Below are positions 17,162-26,763 of a stretch of DNA of 64,000 bases, piece by piece. The stretch lies in assembly GCA_947494565.1 (NCBI GenBank), contig CANLVG010000004.1, forward strand, positions 372,001 through 436,000, read 5' to 3'. The stretch comes from an uncultured Flavobacteriaceae bacterium. GTDB taxonomy: Bacteria; Bacteroidota; Bacteroidia; Flavobacteriales; Flavobacteriaceae. The stretch's first letter is position 1. Each line of letters begins with the position of its first letter. The notes under the pieces were generated by a model, which saw only the letters and a program-made list of their open reading frames with translations, was not told the origin of the DNA and made no database searches. A program made the position numbers and the translations under genes.

Positions 17162-18742
17162 CTATTTTTTATTCACCAACTCCATTAAATCCACATCATT
17201 GCCCAATAACACTTGCGTAGGGTTAATGCGTCCTGCTTCGGGCCCGTTTTCGAGTTTCAGCACCCCCCTTGGGCATACTGCTGAACAAACCCCACAGCCC
17301 ACGCAGCTTGAACGAACTATATTTTCGCCTTTTTGCGCGTAAGCCCTAACATCGATGCCCTGTTCGCAATAGGTAGAACAATTACCGCAGGAGATACACT
17401 GCCCCCCATTGGTAGTAATTCTAAACCTTGATTTGAAACGCTGTACAAAACCCAGATAGGCAGCAAGTGGACACCCAAAGCGACACCAAACGCGATTGCC
17501 AAAAATGGGATAGAAACCGGTGCCGATGACTCCAGCGAAGACGGATCCTATGGCCAAGCTATAGGTATTTTGAATAGATTGCGTTTTGATACCCCAAACC
17601 GTGCCGGTTTCGGCAAAGAAACTGTACAGGGTCATACCTGTCATCACAACAGCAAAAACCAAAACACCATGAATCAGCCAACGTTCCACTTTCCAGGAAA
17701 ACAACGATTTACTTGAATGTTGTCGATAAGGATCCCCTAGGGTTTCTGCAAGTCCACCACAGCCACAAACCCAAGAGCAGTACCATCTCTTTCCGAAAAA
17801 GTAGACCATGACGGGCACCACAATTAAGGTCAGGGCGACACCCCACACCAAAATAAACAGTCCGATTCCGCCACTATTCAACAGTGATTTCAAATTCCAC
17901 TGGAAAAAGAAGTCATAATCGAGCGGGAAGGCATTCTTGAAATCATAGTAGGGCATCTGCAAGCGCACCATAATTTCAGGAATCAAAAATGCGAATACGA
18001 TTTGAAAGAACAAGACCGAAGTCGTACGTACCATTTGATACATGTTGTGCCGGTATTTGATGTACATGCGGACGGCCATAACGCTCATCACCACACAATA
18101 CATAAAACCATATACGAACCAATGTCCTGCGGGATTCCCACTCAACCCCTCACTGATGGGGTCGACTAGATAGGTCCAATTCACGGCATATTCTGATTTA
18201 AAATACAGAATGAGGTAGAAGCCGACCAAGAAAATGAACACCAACCACGCAATCCAACCCTGGTTGGTAGAACTTTCATGGTAGATGCCGTCATTTTTTA
18301 TTCCTTTCTTTCCTAAGAGCACTACATTGGGAATAATGAAGAGCAATGCACCTATGATTCCCAGGCCAAACGTAAGTAGCCACATAAGCCCTTTATTTTC
18401 AGCAATAAAGCCAGAACTGGATTTTTTCCCTATGGCTGCCGCCATATCACTAGAACTGGTATAGATTTTCTTTTTGTACTCCTTATTTTTTACGTGTGCT
18501 GCATTGGCATTATCCAATGCGTTACCTACTAGCGGGGATAAGGATTGCATTCCTTGAAACTCTTGGCCTACCACATTTTTTTGAAGGTCTTCAATAAAGA
18601 GCTCGCTTTTGATCCGTTTTTCCGAGATAAGTTCATCAAAGGCGGCCTGATTGATTTGGTAGGTGCCAAGTAAGGGTAACGCGGTAAAAATCGCGAGGCC
18701 AATCAAGAAGATGACAAGCCCTATATTTTTGATTGTTTTCAT
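17162..18742 (-). CDS. Membrane 4Fe-4S electron-transfer protein (NosR/NapH/CcoG-like)
   Basis: A 526-residue protein. After an N-terminal membrane segment and a periplasmic part (to about 115) come several membrane segments, with CSWVCGCGG near residue 325 and RFGCPLAAYLGF near 425 (the paired CxxxCP-type motifs of the NapH/NosR family). Two C-terminal 4Fe-4S motifs follow, CISCGNCSTYCEQG and CVGCGVCSAVCPRG. It probably carries electrons across or along the inner membrane. The flavoprotein reductase gene lies 12 bases upstream, a likely partner. The electron acceptor is not evident. Confidence 0.8.
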   Translation of the reverse strand: MKTIKNIGLVIFLIGLAIFTALPLLGTYQINQAAFDELISEKRIKSELFIEDLQKNVVGQEFQGMQSLSPLVGNALDNANAAHVKNKEYKKKIYTSSSDMAAAIGKKSSSGFIAENKGLMWLLTFGLGIIGALLFIIPNVVLLGKKGIKNDGIYHESSTNQGWIAWLVFIFLVGFYLILYFKSEYAVNWTYLVDPISEGLSGNPAGHWFVYGFMYCVVMSVMAVRMYIKYRHNMYQMVRTTSVLFFQIVFAFLIPEIMVRLQMPYYDFKNAFPLDYDFFFQWNLKSLLNSGGIGLFILVWGVALTLIVVPVMVYFFGKRWYCSWVCGCGGLAETLGDPYRQHSSKSLFSWKVERWLIHGVLVFAVVMTGMTLYSFFAETGTVWGIKTQSIQNTYSLAIGSVFAGVIGTGFYPIFGNRVWCRFGCPLAAYLGFVQRFKSRFRITTNGGQCISCGNCSTYCEQGIDVRAYAQKGENIVRSSCVGCGVCSAVCPRGVLKLENGPEAGRINPTQVLLGNDVDLMELVNKK

Positions 18743-18754
18743 TCTTCTAGATAA

Positions 18755-20101
18755 TTAAGTAGTACTAAAAATTCGTTTCCAACTTTTTTTCTTCGGGCTT
18801 ATGCTCGTCCCAAAATCCGAATTGAATTTCGCGGCGATTTTGGCCTCATACGGGGCATAGAATTCCGGATCGAAATTCGCATCCTTTAAAAACTCGATGA
18901 CGTAATTGACATCTCGTTTTTCGGTCAGCCAACGATCGAAAATTTCGTGTCGCATGCGAATGCCAAAAGTATTGATGCCTAAGAATTGTTTGTCGTTCTT
19001 ATCAAAGGCAATAGTGATACATATCTTCTCCTTGGCATCCCTCCAATGAAAATGTTGTTCATTTTCCTGCATCCCTCGTTCGCTGAATACCCAGCCGTAG
19101 GTTTGATATTCTAAATCCAAGAACTTGGCCGAATTGAACCAGTGCCCTGGTTTATAAGCCGTTCTATTTTCGCAAATGGTCTGGGCTACCGTTTCGCCCA
19201 TCATACGGCCTGTATACCATACCGCTTCAATGGGTCTTCTTTGCCCAATACCTTCATGTTGCTCGGCGCAATCGCCAATAGCGTAGATATCCTTGATATT
19301 CGTTTCTAGGTGACGGTTCACCTTTACACCTCTTCCCAGTTCGATTCCCGAATCTTTCAAGAATTCGATATTTGGCGACACGCCTGCCGTAAGCCCGACC
19401 ACCGAACATTCAATGGTATCTCCTTTGTCTGTGGTCACCGCTTTTGCCCGACCGTTTTCGTCTGCCAATATTTCTACCAAATTAGTGCCTAATCGTAAGT
19501 CGATATGATGTTCTAAGATGTGCTCGTTGATCATAGCTGACTCGCCAGCTGGTAAAACTCCGTTCCAAAAACTGGTTTCCCGCACTAGAAAGGTGACCGG
19601 TATTTTTCGACTTCGGAGCATTTCGGCCATTTCGATACCGATGAGTCCACCTCCAACGATGACCGCTCGCTTGCAGGTCTCTTTGTTCGGGGCATTTGCT
19701 TCAAGTTCATCGAGGTCTTGTTTGGAGTAGAGTCCTTGAACCCCAGGAAGATCTTGACCTGGCCATCCAAATTTATTGGGTTTTGAACCCGTAGCGATAA
19801 TCAGTTTGTCATAGGTAATGTCGCCGCCATTTTCTAGTATCAGTTTTTTGTTCTGATGGTCTACCGTGTTCACATAGCCTTTGACCAGATCGATTCGATT
19901 CTTCTTCCAAAACCAATTCTCATAAGGCTGCGTGTGTTCGAACTTCATATGTCCCATATATACGTACATCAGTGCTGTACGGGAGAAGAAATAGTCGGTT
20001 TCCGCAGAGACGACAGTGATTTTTTTATCGGAATTTTTTCGAATATGTCGCGCGGCGGTTATGCCGGCAATTCCGTTACCTATAATAACAATATGTTCCA
20101 T
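18755..20101 (-). CDS. NAD(P)/FAD-dependent oxidoreductase
   Basis: A 448-residue pyridine-nucleotide disulfide-family flavoprotein. The start at 20101 (MEHIVIIGNGIAGITAARH) places the FAD-binding GxGxxG at the N terminus. A second nucleotide motif, VIVGGGLIGIEMAEML, is near residue 155, and YAIGDCAE near 280 is the usual FAD-contacting stretch. It lacks a CxxC redox pair. The gene is followed 12 bases later by the Fe-S membrane protein, so the pair probably passes electrons from NAD(P)H to iron-sulfur centres. Confidence 0.85.
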   Translation of the reverse strand: MEHIVIIGNGIAGITAARHIRKNSDKKITVVSAETDYFFSRTALMYVYMGHMKFEHTQPYENWFWKKNRIDLVKGYVNTVDHQNKKLILENGGDITYDKLIIATGSKPNKFGWPGQDLPGVQGLYSKQDLDELEANAPNKETCKRAVIVGGGLIGIEMAEMLRSRKIPVTFLVRETSFWNGVLPAGESAMINEHILEHHIDLRLGTNLVEILADENGRAKAVTTDKGDTIECSVVGLTAGVSPNIEFLKDSGIELGRGVKVNRHLETNIKDIYAIGDCAEQHEGIGQRRPIEAVWYTGRMMGETVAQTICENRTAYKPGHWFNSAKFLDLEYQTYGWVFSERGMQENEQHFHWRDAKEKICITIAFDKNDKQFLGINTFGIRMRHEIFDRWLTEKRDVNYVIEFLKDANFDPEFYAPYEAKIAAKFNSDFGTSISPKKKSWKRIFSTT

Positions 20102-20185
20102 ATGATTTTGTTGGTAAATGAAAATTAGGTCGTCGTGCAATGTAAGAACTTAATTGCTTTGCTTAATTTAGAAACAATTTAAATA

Positions 20186-20193
20186 CAAACCTA
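20186..20193 (-). promoter_or_regulatory. Possible -7 promoter box for the flavoprotein/Fe-S operon
   Basis: On the minus strand this reads TAGGTTTG, a perfect match to the Bacteroidota -7 consensus TAnnTTTG, 85 bases before the flavoprotein start. No good TTG -33 element is visible at about 20 nt, so support is partial. Confidence 0.35.
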
Positions 20194-20342
20194 TTTTGTA
20201 AGGTTCCGATGGGATATTCGTACATGTAACGCCTTGATTTTTAAAATCTTAAAAAAACTATAAAAGTTAAGTTTTTTTGTAGGGTTACTCAAATGTGATC
20301 GACAGAGGTTGCAGTTTTACATCAGTATTAAATAACGACATA

Positions 20343-21059
20343 ATGAAAAATGCATCTTTAATTATCATTTTATTATTGACCGCTTCCCTTGCATGGGCTC
20401 AGAGTACAGCCGATTTTTTCGCCAAGTCTGACGCTTTCTTCAAAGAGAACGTCAAAAATGGCCGGGTCACCTATAAGGCTATAACAGAAAATCCCGCTAC
20501 GTTGAACGAGTTGCTTGCCATGGCCAAGAGCATATCGGTGGCTAAGGAAAATGGAGCGGAGTACCAAGCATTTTGGATCAATGGGTATAATCTTTTGGTC
20601 ATCGATGGAATTATAAAAAACTACCCTATTAAGTCTCCTTTGGATAAACCCGGGTTTTTCGATGGCACAAAAAATGAAATAGGAGGTGAACGAATAACCC
20701 TCAATGATATTGAAAATAAATTGCTGCGAAAGAACTTTCCTAAAGAGCCACGCTTTCACTTTGTTCTGGTCTGTGGTGGTTTGGGGTGCCCTCCAATTAT
20801 TGATGAGGCTTATATGCCTTCGAAATTGGACAATCAGTTGGAGCGCCAGACGAAACTGGCGATTAATGATGCTAACTTTATTCGGGTGAATAAAAACAAG
20901 GTGCAGGTTTCCCAGATTTTTGAATGGTATCCTGGCGATTTTAAACAAGATGGAAAGAAATTGGTAGATTTCATCAACAAATATCGATCAGAGCAACTTC
21001 CTGAAAAAGCCAAAGTGTCTTATTATAATTATGACTGGACATTGAACGAGGCCAAATAA
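20343..21059 (+). CDS. Exported DUF547-domain protein
   Basis: A 238-residue protein with signal peptide MKNASLIIILLLTASLAWAQ; the start at 20343 places that peptide at the N terminus. The body matches the DUF547 family, including the FWINGYNLLVIDGII stretch near residue 65, the FHFVLVCGGLGCPP segment near 135 and a C-terminal FEWYPGDF. The family has a papain-like core with Cys and His, but no verified activity is known to me. It probably acts in the periplasm. It is the first gene of a plus-strand set of exported proteins. Confidence 0.8.
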   Translation: MKNASLIIILLLTASLAWAQSTADFFAKSDAFFKENVKNGRVTYKAITENPATLNELLAMAKSISVAKENGAEYQAFWINGYNLLVIDGIIKNYPIKSPLDKPGFFDGTKNEIGGERITLNDIENKLLRKNFPKEPRFHFVLVCGGLGCPPIIDEAYMPSKLDNQLERQTKLAINDANFIRVNKNKVQVSQIFEWYPGDFKQDGKKLVDFINKYRSEQLPEKAKVSYYNYDWTLNEAK

Positions 21060-21152
21060 CCACGAAAACAACAACGTATTTTAGTATTGAATTCCCACAA
21101 TAGGGAGATTTCAACAGCAACAACTATATCAAATCCTAAAAAGACTTTTAAA

Positions 21153-22061
21153 ATGAAGACAATACCGAGTAACTTACTAATGCTAGCCGTCCTTTTTTCT
21201 GCAACGGTTATGTTCGCGCAAGACGATGCGAATGACAAAGAAATGGATGACGAGCCTGCACAGAGTAATATTCAGCAGTATACACCATCAAAACTTATCG
21301 GGAAGGGACAGGTAGATATCAAATGGTTCAACAATCTATACACGCAAACGAAAAGTACTTTTTCGGATGGTAAAGAACCCAGACAATCTTTTTTTACTTC
21401 CACTTTTGAATTCTACACTGGCGTAGGTCAGAATAAAAGGGTCAATCTTGGTTTTATAGCAAGATTACGATCAAATGTGATCAGTTCCCAAAATGACGAG
21501 CGAGGCGCTTTGGATGTGTTTAACTTTAGCGGAGATGATAACTCGAGGGCTGGACTTACCGCCTTCGCCCCATCGATTAAATTTGTTCCATTTCCTTCGG
21601 TGAGTAACTTCTCCATTCAGAGTTCTTTTTTCATTCCTCTAATTGATGCGGAAACAGAAAACGGTGTTTTTCTAGAACAGAAAGGTTCTGTATGGCAAAA
21701 CCGATTGTTCTATGACTATACGTTTCCAGGAAACAAGTGGCAATTATTCACTGAACTGACAACCGAATTGAATTTTGGGGATAAAGATGAGAGTTTTGCC
21801 AACAATAGCCTGAATTTAAACCCAGGGGTCTTCCTGAGTTATTTCCCAAGTTCAAAGTTTACGATCTTGGCCTTGGCACAGCATTCGCAACGCCTTGATC
21901 TTGGCAATGATTTTGCGCAAGACTTTACCGCTATTGGCGGTGGTGCCAAGTATCAGTTGACCAAAGCGTTGAACCTCGAAGTGCTCTACACCAACTTTGT
22001 CAGAGGAAGCAATACAGGCTTAGGTCAAACATTTAACTTAGGCCTCAGAGGTATATTTTAG
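21153..22061 (+). CDS. Outer-membrane beta-barrel protein of unknown function
   Basis: A 302-residue protein with signal peptide ending VMFAQ (start at 21153, MKTIPSNLL). The mature part is rich in alternating aromatic and polar residues and ends in Phe (GLRGIF), as expected for an outer-membrane barrel. A short acidic segment (DDANDKEMDDEP) follows the signal peptide. It may be a porin-like or structural protein. No closer family is recognised. Confidence 0.65.
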   Translation: MKTIPSNLLMLAVLFSATVMFAQDDANDKEMDDEPAQSNIQQYTPSKLIGKGQVDIKWFNNLYTQTKSTFSDGKEPRQSFFTSTFEFYTGVGQNKRVNLGFIARLRSNVISSQNDERGALDVFNFSGDDNSRAGLTAFAPSIKFVPFPSVSNFSIQSSFFIPLIDAETENGVFLEQKGSVWQNRLFYDYTFPGNKWQLFTELTTELNFGDKDESFANNSLNLNPGVFLSYFPSSKFTILALAQHSQRLDLGNDFAQDFTAIGGGAKYQLTKALNLEVLYTNFVRGSNTGLGQTFNLGLRGIF

Positions 22062-22108
22062 AACTATGAGGTAAAAAGCCTATTTTTGGAGTTCTTAATT
22101 GCTAATGA

Positions 22109-23110
22109 ATGAGGACTTTAGGTTTTTTCTTATTATGTTTTTTACAGCTATCCTGCGCAAGCCAAATAACCCAAAAAATAAACGGGGTCAGTTTTGTTGC
22201 CGCTCCTGAGCGAGTAGAACAGGAACAGGTGAATGAATTACTGCAAGTGAACGCCAATCATGCGGCCGTGATGCCTTTTGGCTTTATTCGGGATATCAAC
22301 TCACCTGAAATCATTCACAATACGGATAGGCAATGGTTCGGTGAAACACTTCAAGGGGCTAAGCAGTATATTGAGCTTTTAAAGCAGAATGGGGTGGAAA
22401 TTATGATAAAGCCTCAAATCTGGATTTGGAGGGGCGAGTTTACGGGAACCTTGAAAATGAAGTCGGAAAACGACTGGAAAATATTGGAAGGCTCTTATGA
22501 TGATTTTATTCTGACCTATGCCCGCTTGGCTGAGGAAACAAAGGCGCCGATTTTTTGTATTGGCACCGAATTGGAGCAATTCGTAAAAAATAGACCGGCG
22601 TATTGGAAAGGGTTGATCAAAAAGATCAGAGCCGTATACAAAGGGAAATTGACATATGCGGCAAATTGGGATGAATACCCGCGAACTACGTTTTGGGAAG
22701 ATTTGGATTTCATCGGAATCGATGCTTACTTTCCATTGTCAGATGCGCGCACCCCTTCGGTTGAACAATTACAAGAGGGATGGCAACCTTGGAAAGAGAA
22801 AATCGAGGCCTTATCAAAAGCCAGGAATAAACCTGTGCTCTTCACGGAGTTTGGCTATAGAAGCATGGATTATACAGCCAAGAAACCTTGGTTAGTGGAT
22901 CAAAATGATGATAATGTAAACTTAGAGGCCCAAGTGAATGCCAAAAAGGCTATTTTTGCCGAATTTTGGACAGAAGACTGGTTTGCAGGAGGTTATGTTT
23001 GGAAGTGGTTTATCAATCACAAAAAATCTGGAGGAGATAAGGACAATAGGTTCACTCCGCAGAATAAACCGGCCCAAAAGGTCATCTCCGAAGTCTATAA
23101 AGCACATTGA
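22109..23110 (+). CDS. Lipoprotein glycoside hydrolase, GH113-like
   Basis: A 333-residue protein with lipobox FLQLSC and a TIM-barrel glycosidase body. Candidate catalytic residues are the Glu pair in IGTELEQF near residue 153 (acid/base) and FTEFGYRS near 248 (nucleophile), plus Trp-rich substrate-binding patches such as KPQIWIWRGEF near 95. The pattern fits family GH113, known for beta-mannan hydrolysis in related bacteria. Being a lipoprotein it should act at the cell surface or in the periplasm. The lipoprotein gene downstream starts 1 base after its stop. Confidence 0.75.
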   Translation: MRTLGFFLLCFLQLSCASQITQKINGVSFVAAPERVEQEQVNELLQVNANHAAVMPFGFIRDINSPEIIHNTDRQWFGETLQGAKQYIELLKQNGVEIMIKPQIWIWRGEFTGTLKMKSENDWKILEGSYDDFILTYARLAEETKAPIFCIGTELEQFVKNRPAYWKGLIKKIRAVYKGKLTYAANWDEYPRTTFWEDLDFIGIDAYFPLSDARTPSVEQLQEGWQPWKEKIEALSKARNKPVLFTEFGYRSMDYTAKKPWLVDQNDDNVNLEAQVNAKKAIFAEFWTEDWFAGGYVWKWFINHKKSGGDKDNRFTPQNKPAQKVISEVYKAH

Positions 23111-23111
23111 T

Positions 23112-23843
23112 ATGAGTCGATTTTATCTACTTGTCATGATGATGGGTGTACTAATGGGGTGTTCTACCGATGCGCTTCAAGAAGATGTGAATGTTCTTGA
23201 AAACTCCATTGCTAGTAAAGAGGTGGTGATCGATAATGTCATTGCCTGTGCCGCCTCCAACCCAAATGATGACACGATCAGCGTTTTCTTTTATCCACGA
23301 GCCGGGGCAACGAACATCCAGTATTTTGAAACTGAAAATACCAAGGTCGATAAAAGCGACTTGGACAACTATACGGCAGTGCTCAAACCGGTGCAAAATG
23401 TCTTTAATGGGTATCTTCAGAAGTTTGAAGTAACGGCCCTAGAAGAAAAATGGGCCATCGTCGCCTTCGATGAAGATGGTAAAACCCACCTTTCGAACCC
23501 TATACGTCTCAAACAGTTTACAAAACCTACGGAATACCTTCCACAGAATATTACGGTAGCAGCGGCTACAAGCACTCCGATTTTCACATGGGAAGATGGG
23601 AGCTATGACGATACCAAAATTTACTTTCAAGTACTATCCGATAGCCGAAACAATCTTATTTCAGGAACCTACACCTTTGAAAAAACATTTCAATTCTATA
23701 ATCTTGAAAACGTAGTCCTCAACATTACGACAAACCCTCCAGGCCAACTCCGAAGCGGCAATTCATATGGAATTACATTGATGGGAGTCAGCGAGGATAA
23801 TTGGGTAAACATGATTGCTGTACGGGGTTTTTCCGTTAATTGA
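23112..23843 (+). CDS. Lipoprotein of unknown function
   Basis: A 243-residue protein starting MSRFYLLVMMMGVLMGC, with lipobox Cys17. The start at 23112 is chosen over in-frame upstream starts inside the hydrolase gene because of this signal peptide. The rest looks beta-rich, with no family I recognise. It is translationally adjacent to the GH113-like gene, suggesting a shared surface role, perhaps glycan binding. Confidence 0.7.
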   Translation: MSRFYLLVMMMGVLMGCSTDALQEDVNVLENSIASKEVVIDNVIACAASNPNDDTISVFFYPRAGATNIQYFETENTKVDKSDLDNYTAVLKPVQNVFNGYLQKFEVTALEEKWAIVAFDEDGKTHLSNPIRLKQFTKPTEYLPQNITVAAATSTPIFTWEDGSYDDTKIYFQVLSDSRNNLISGTYTFEKTFQFYNLENVVLNITTNPPGQLRSGNSYGITLMGVSEDNWVNMIAVRGFSVN

Positions 23844-23941
23844 TGGCCTTAGCCAGTTAAAATCGAATTGACGGTGACCTGTGATTTCTTTGTTAGACCT
23901 AAAGAGTATCTTTGTCTCTTAGCTAACTAGTGAGACAATTC

Positions 23942-25204
23942 ATGATTCGCTACAAATTCGTTTTTCTATTTTTATCGGCGGTGATGATGGGCTTTGCCCA
24001 AGAACCTCTCGTAGACGATCTCAAAATAAGCGGGGCGAAAAGAACCAAGGTCCAATTCTTGAAAAAACTCGTTCAAGTTGGTCCGGGATCGGTATTGGAC
24101 TCTGTGCTAATGCAGCAAGATATGGAGCGTTTAAAGCGACTGCCCTCTATTTCGCATGCCTATTTTCAGGTGTTTTCAGCCGCAGATGGCAAACATAATG
24201 TCTTCTATCATATTGAAGAAAACTTCACTTTGATTCCATTTGCCAACTTGTTTAGTTCGAGCAATGATGATTTTGCCTTTAGAATCGGTTTGCAAGAGTT
24301 TAATTTATTGGGAAGAAATATTACCCTAGGAGGGTTTTATCAATTGGACGTTTTCAATAGTTATGGTCTTAGTATCAGAGCGCCTTATCTCTTTACCAAC
24401 AAATTAGGGTTGGCCATTAACTATCACGATTTTACCACGCAAGAACCGGTGTTTTTTGATAATACCACAGCTGATTACAAGTATAACAATAACGGATTCG
24501 AGGCATTGGGCCTTTACGAGATCAATTTCAGGCATCGGGTTGAATTGGGCTTTAGTCTGTTTACCGAAGACTACACCTATCTTGCCGGTGCGACCAACCC
24601 CAACGTTCCTCAGGCCTTAAAGGTTGACAAGCATCTTTTCAAGTTGATTTACAATTACGATGACATCGAGTATTTCTATCAGTATCTATCTGGTTTTCGC
24701 AGCGCGTTGAACTTTCAGTATGTAGGAAGTACGGATACGGCGCTTCCCGAATTTTTGATCGGATTTAATGACTTTGCCTATTTCCATAGAATTGGGGATA
24801 AGGGTAATTGGGCAAGTCGATTACGGCTTGGTCTGGCCAGCAATGTCGATACCCCATTCGCGCCCTTTACCGTAGATAATAATTTGAATATTCGTGGGGT
24901 CGGAAATACCATTGATAGAGGTACCGGAGCCATTGTATTCAATACGGAATACCGCCATACCCTAATTGATGAAAACTGGTTTGTACTGCAGGGCAATTTT
25001 TTTGTGGACGGTGGTTCATGGAGAAATCCGGGTGGCGGATTTGGTGACTTCGCAGATAGCCAGAACATTCGTATTTATCCCGGTGTTGGCTTGCGATTCA
25101 TACACAAAAGAATATTCAACGCGATCTTTCGTATTGATTACGGCTATGGTATCACCAAAGATGCATCGCGGGGCTTGGTCTTCGGAATTGGACAGTATTT
25201 CTAA
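23942..25204 (+). CDS. POTRA-containing outer-membrane BamA/Omp85-like protein
   Basis: A 420-residue protein with signal peptide MIRYKFVFLFLSAVMMGFAQ (start 23942, preferred to a GTG 4 codons upstream). One short POTRA-like region follows (KISGAKRTKVQFLKKLV..GSVLDSVLMQQDMERL), then a beta-barrel ending GLVFGIGQYF. This is shorter than BamA, which usually has five POTRA domains, and looks like an accessory Omp85/surface-antigen family member. Its stop codon overlaps that of the convergent VOC gene (TTCTAAAG). Confidence 0.75.
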   Translation: MIRYKFVFLFLSAVMMGFAQEPLVDDLKISGAKRTKVQFLKKLVQVGPGSVLDSVLMQQDMERLKRLPSISHAYFQVFSAADGKHNVFYHIEENFTLIPFANLFSSSNDDFAFRIGLQEFNLLGRNITLGGFYQLDVFNSYGLSIRAPYLFTNKLGLAINYHDFTTQEPVFFDNTTADYKYNNNGFEALGLYEINFRHRVELGFSLFTEDYTYLAGATNPNVPQALKVDKHLFKLIYNYDDIEYFYQYLSGFRSALNFQYVGSTDTALPEFLIGFNDFAYFHRIGDKGNWASRLRLGLASNVDTPFAPFTVDNNLNIRGVGNTIDRGTGAIVFNTEYRHTLIDENWFVLQGNFFVDGGSWRNPGGGFGDFADSQNIRIYPGVGLRFIHKRIFNAIFRIDYGYGITKDASRGLVFGIGQYF

Positions 25205-25848
25205 AGTATTACCGTACCTCTAGGACTTTCCAGTACTAGTTTTAGGCAAATCTGAGGTGATTTTTCCACTCTGAAATCAATGCCTAGCCCCGCAAAGACT
25301 TTGTTATAGGCTTTCGGGTTTGGATGTGTGCCATACAGTTCGATCAAGGTACAGCCCATATCAGGTAGCGCTTGATGCGGATGTATTTCCGAGCTACCCC
25401 AATCAATGCAAAAAGGAATCAGTTCTACTTCAGGTAGCGGTAAAGGCTTGCTCAATTCCCATTGCAAAAGGGCGCTATTTGCCATAGTTCTCGAACCTTC
25501 CATTATTCGGCCCATATCCGGGTGGTGTTTTTTCAATATCCTACTGTCGAGCTCAAGGTCGGTCGATTTTAAGGCCCAGCGCGTAAGTTGCTCTTTTGTT
25601 AAAACATCGACGCCCATCCATCTTGGTTTTTTGATCACTTTGTTGGTGTTGTCCGAAGCCAAGAGCTCTAAATAGATGCCACTATCCAAATTGATAAGCG
25701 CATTTTTAGTCCCGAAAGTCTGGTGGTAACCCCCAAAGATAGGCCGGATACCCAATCGCGTTTCAAAGTCATCCATTGATTTGTCCAAATCGAAAACCGT
25801 ATATACCAGATGGTCGATAGACCGGCCCTTGTATCCGTTTGTATCCAT
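25201..25848 (-). CDS. VOC / glyoxalase-like domain protein
   Basis: A 215-residue protein starting MDTNGYKGRSIDHLVYTV. The opening DHLVY and Glu of YLELLA near residue 58 fit the glyoxalase-like branch of the vicinal-oxygen-chelate superfamily, which uses a His and Glu metal site. The substrate is unknown. It is encoded singly, convergent with the Omp85-like gene and divergent from the SDR gene. Confidence 0.7.
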   Translation of the reverse strand: MDTNGYKGRSIDHLVYTVFDLDKSMDDFETRLGIRPIFGGYHQTFGTKNALINLDSGIYLELLASDNTNKVIKKPRWMGVDVLTKEQLTRWALKSTDLELDSRILKKHHPDMGRIMEGSRTMANSALLQWELSKPLPLPEVELIPFCIDWGSSEIHPHQALPDMGCTLIELYGTHPNPKAYNKVFAGLGIDFRVEKSPQICLKLVLESPRGTVIL

Positions 25849-25984
25849 GTCTCAAAGATATTCATCTTGCTTTTTGAATTGAGGCAGTTTCTCAAAATTA
25901 CCGTTCATTCTCTGTTTCGAACTACAATCCCAGTTAGCGTAGGCATAACTTTGGGGCTCCAAAAAAGAACAATTAAAATTAGTT

Positions 25985-26734
25985 ATGATGAAACGAGCAT
26001 TGATTATAGGAGGTAGTAGCGGAATTGGAAAAGCGACGGGCGAGAAGTTATTAAGTGAAGGGGTCGAGGTACATGTGGTGGGTACCAACCCCAAGAAGCT
26101 GGAAAATTTTAAAAGTTCCAGTACGGGTGAGGTGACGATACATCAAGTAGATATTACCAAGAGTGGTGAAATGGCCGATTTAAACCATATTATAAATGGC
26201 TGGGACCGTTTGGACTATTTAGTAAACGCTTCTGGGATATTCAGACCAAAACCGTTCTTAGACCATACCATGGATGAATATGACAGCTATATGAATCTGA
26301 ACCGGGGCTTCTTTTTTATTACCCAGGCCGCAGCCAAAAAAATGGCGGAAACGCAGGGAGGCGCAATCGTGAATGTGGGGTCAATGTGGGCCAAACAAGC
26401 TGTGAAAGCGACACCATCATCTGCCTACTCCATGCAGAAAGCTGGTCTTCATGCCTTGACTCAGCATTTGGCGATGGAGCTAGCGGATCATAAAGTAAGG
26501 GTCAATGCAGTTTCACCGGCAGTAGTGCAGACCCCTGTTTATGACAGTGTCTTCGGAAGTGAAGCGGCAGCCCATAATGCCCTACAAGGGTTCCATGGTT
26601 TTCACCCGATCGGTAGATATGGAAGGCCGGAAGATGTGGCAAACACCATTTGCTTTTTGCTATCGGATGAAGCTTCGTGGGTTACAGGTGCTATTTGGGA
26701 TATCGATGGCGGTGTCATGGCCGGAAGAAATTAA
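25985..26734 (+). CDS. Short-chain dehydrogenase/reductase
   Basis: A 249-residue classical SDR with [15 protein letters not shown] at the N terminus, [11 protein letters not shown] near residue 82, Ser in NVGSMWAKQ near 132 and the catalytic YSMQK near 150. It ends [12 protein letters not shown]. The amine oxidase gene begins about 30 bases downstream, so the two may act in one oxidation pathway. The substrate is unknown. Confidence 0.8.
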   Translation: MMKRALIIGGSSGIGKATGEKLLSEGVEVHVVGTNPKKLENFKSSSTGEVTIHQVDITKSGEMADLNHIINGWDRLDYLVNASGIFRPKPFLDHTMDEYDSYMNLNRGFFFITQAAAKKMAETQGGAIVNVGSMWAKQAVKATPSSAYSMQKAGLHALTQHLAMELADHKVRVNAVSPAVVQTPVYDSVFGSEAAAHNALQGFHGFHPIGRYGRPEDVANTICFLLSDEASWVTGAIWDIDGGVMAGRN

Positions 26735-26763
26735 CCTTAAAGTACTACTTTCGTAGGCCGTCT

